Assembly (NCBI GenBank): GCA_002633025.1 | Contig: NMRB01000991.1 | Coordinates: forward strand, 114,764-178,763 | Length of the DNA: 64,000 nt | Origin: Notospermus geniculatus | Lineage: Eukaryota; Nemertea; Pilidiophora; Heteronemertea; Lineidae | Direction of reading: 5' to 3' | Shown: positions 63,165 through 64,000 of the stretch, piece after piece | How the letters are laid out: every line of letters begins with the position of its first letter | How positions within the stretch are numbered: position 1 is the stretch's first letter | Notes under the pieces: model-generated | The model's database searches: none | What the model saw: the letters and a program-made list of their open reading frames with translations, nothing else | What the model was told of the DNA's origin: nothing | Program-made: the position numbers and the translations under genes

Positions 63165-63692
63165 CGACCTATGATACCATAAAGGAATCAACCATAAAGG
63201 TTTAACTGCGAACGATGAGCTTACTGAGGGATACACTTCCTGTGTTGCCACCAGATGTCTCTCACTGCCTGAATTTTGGCTTTACGTAATAGGCACGAGC
63301 TTCAACTTTTTTTGTGGTGAAGAGGTACATGAATCTGCCAACATGATGCTTTGAATTCCATTTCTGACGATAACTGAGCTATTTTCAGCACAATTAGTGT
63401 TCCATGTACAAATGTACGTCAGCCTATTCAAATGTACACCGATGACCCTGAACACACATCGTTCGTGGGGTTCTCATTAATTCAGACCTTTTGTATCATA
63501 AGATCAACAAAATTCAACAAAATTTGCAGTGAATATGCAGAAGGGTCTTGCCTATCACATGGAAACGTCAGAATGCAAATCTGTTGGGTTTTAAAGGGAT
63601 GTTGTCCACATTTATAAAATGCTAAATTTGTCAGTTGAACCTTTATGGTTGATTCCTTTATGATGATACCCATTCCGGAAAAATCAAGGCGT
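63165..63692. repeat. Foldback with 45-bp arms
   Basis: TAAAGGAATCAACCATAAAGG (about 63179) is the inverse of CCTTTATGGTTGATTCCTTTA (about 63641). The interior of about 430 bp has no coding signal. Confidence 0.7.
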
Positions 63693-64000
63693 CCGACCTT
63701 CTACAGTGTGGTACCACAGCCACACGGCAGTCACTGTTTCCAGCATTCAGTCGCTGGGAGACCTAAAATCATAGAGCAGTCATTTTTTCAACAGTCTATG
63801 ACAAAATCTGGCGCCTCCAATACGCCTTCCTTTTCAACCCGACCTTTTTAACAGAGAAGTCAAGGGTCGGCAAGAGCCCTTCAAATCTTTGTGGAGAGGT
63901 CCTTAAGGACTTAGGCTAAGCAAAGTGGTAATCTGTGTCAAGATGGTTCTGACCGTTGTCTGTTTAGAGTCATACGTTCACCAGAGCTACCCGCATTTAC

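Overview
This is a eukaryotic, intron-bearing genomic window, not a bacterial one. The evidence is genes split by GT-AG introns with matched phases, a class A GPCR, ankyrin, EGF, TSP1 and agrin-NtA-type domains, tRNA-derived SINEs, a LINE 3' end, TTAGGG repeats and dozens of foldback (MITE-like) elements. Frequent TAGGCCTA and ACATGTA words, together with the gene content, suggest a marine invertebrate, perhaps a deuterostome such as an ambulacrarian or cephalochordate. That is inference. The assembly has a 348-base gap (29985-30332) and two single-N joins (8698, 57292) that mark unresolved repeats.

Layout. 0-8 kb: foldback elements around one GPCR gene (2735-4165, +). 8.3-10.9 kb: a single-exon gene (+) for an ankyrin-repeat protein fused to a cGAS/Mab-21 nucleotidyltransferase whose three metal-binding acidic residues are all present. 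It also has a myristoylation-like N-terminus, and a roughly 575-bp foldback follows its stop codon closely. 11-16 kb: nested foldback elements and a LINE tail. 12.4-44.5 kb: a tandem segmental array of about five units on the minus strand. Three units carry a complete set of three recognisable exons of a secreted PAN/apple-like family. One keeps only exon 3, and one survives only as flanking repeats. 46-62 kb: one multi-exon minus-strand extracellular-matrix gene. It runs signal peptide, agrin-NtA-like domain, TSP1, TSPN/laminin-G, acidic linker, TSP1, eight short EGF exons, and probably one further exon; the 3' end was not found.

How it fits together. The genes do not form a pathway. The ankyrin-cGAS-like gene is the best candidate for an interesting and possibly undescribed sensing system; its relatives sense nucleic acid and make a nucleotide second messenger. 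The PAN array is a young, expanding secreted family. Because its units are paralogous, empty sites can be read directly in the window. These show target-site duplications for several foldback elements, including one that carries TTAGGG repeats, and two insertions that landed within about 15 bp of splice donors.
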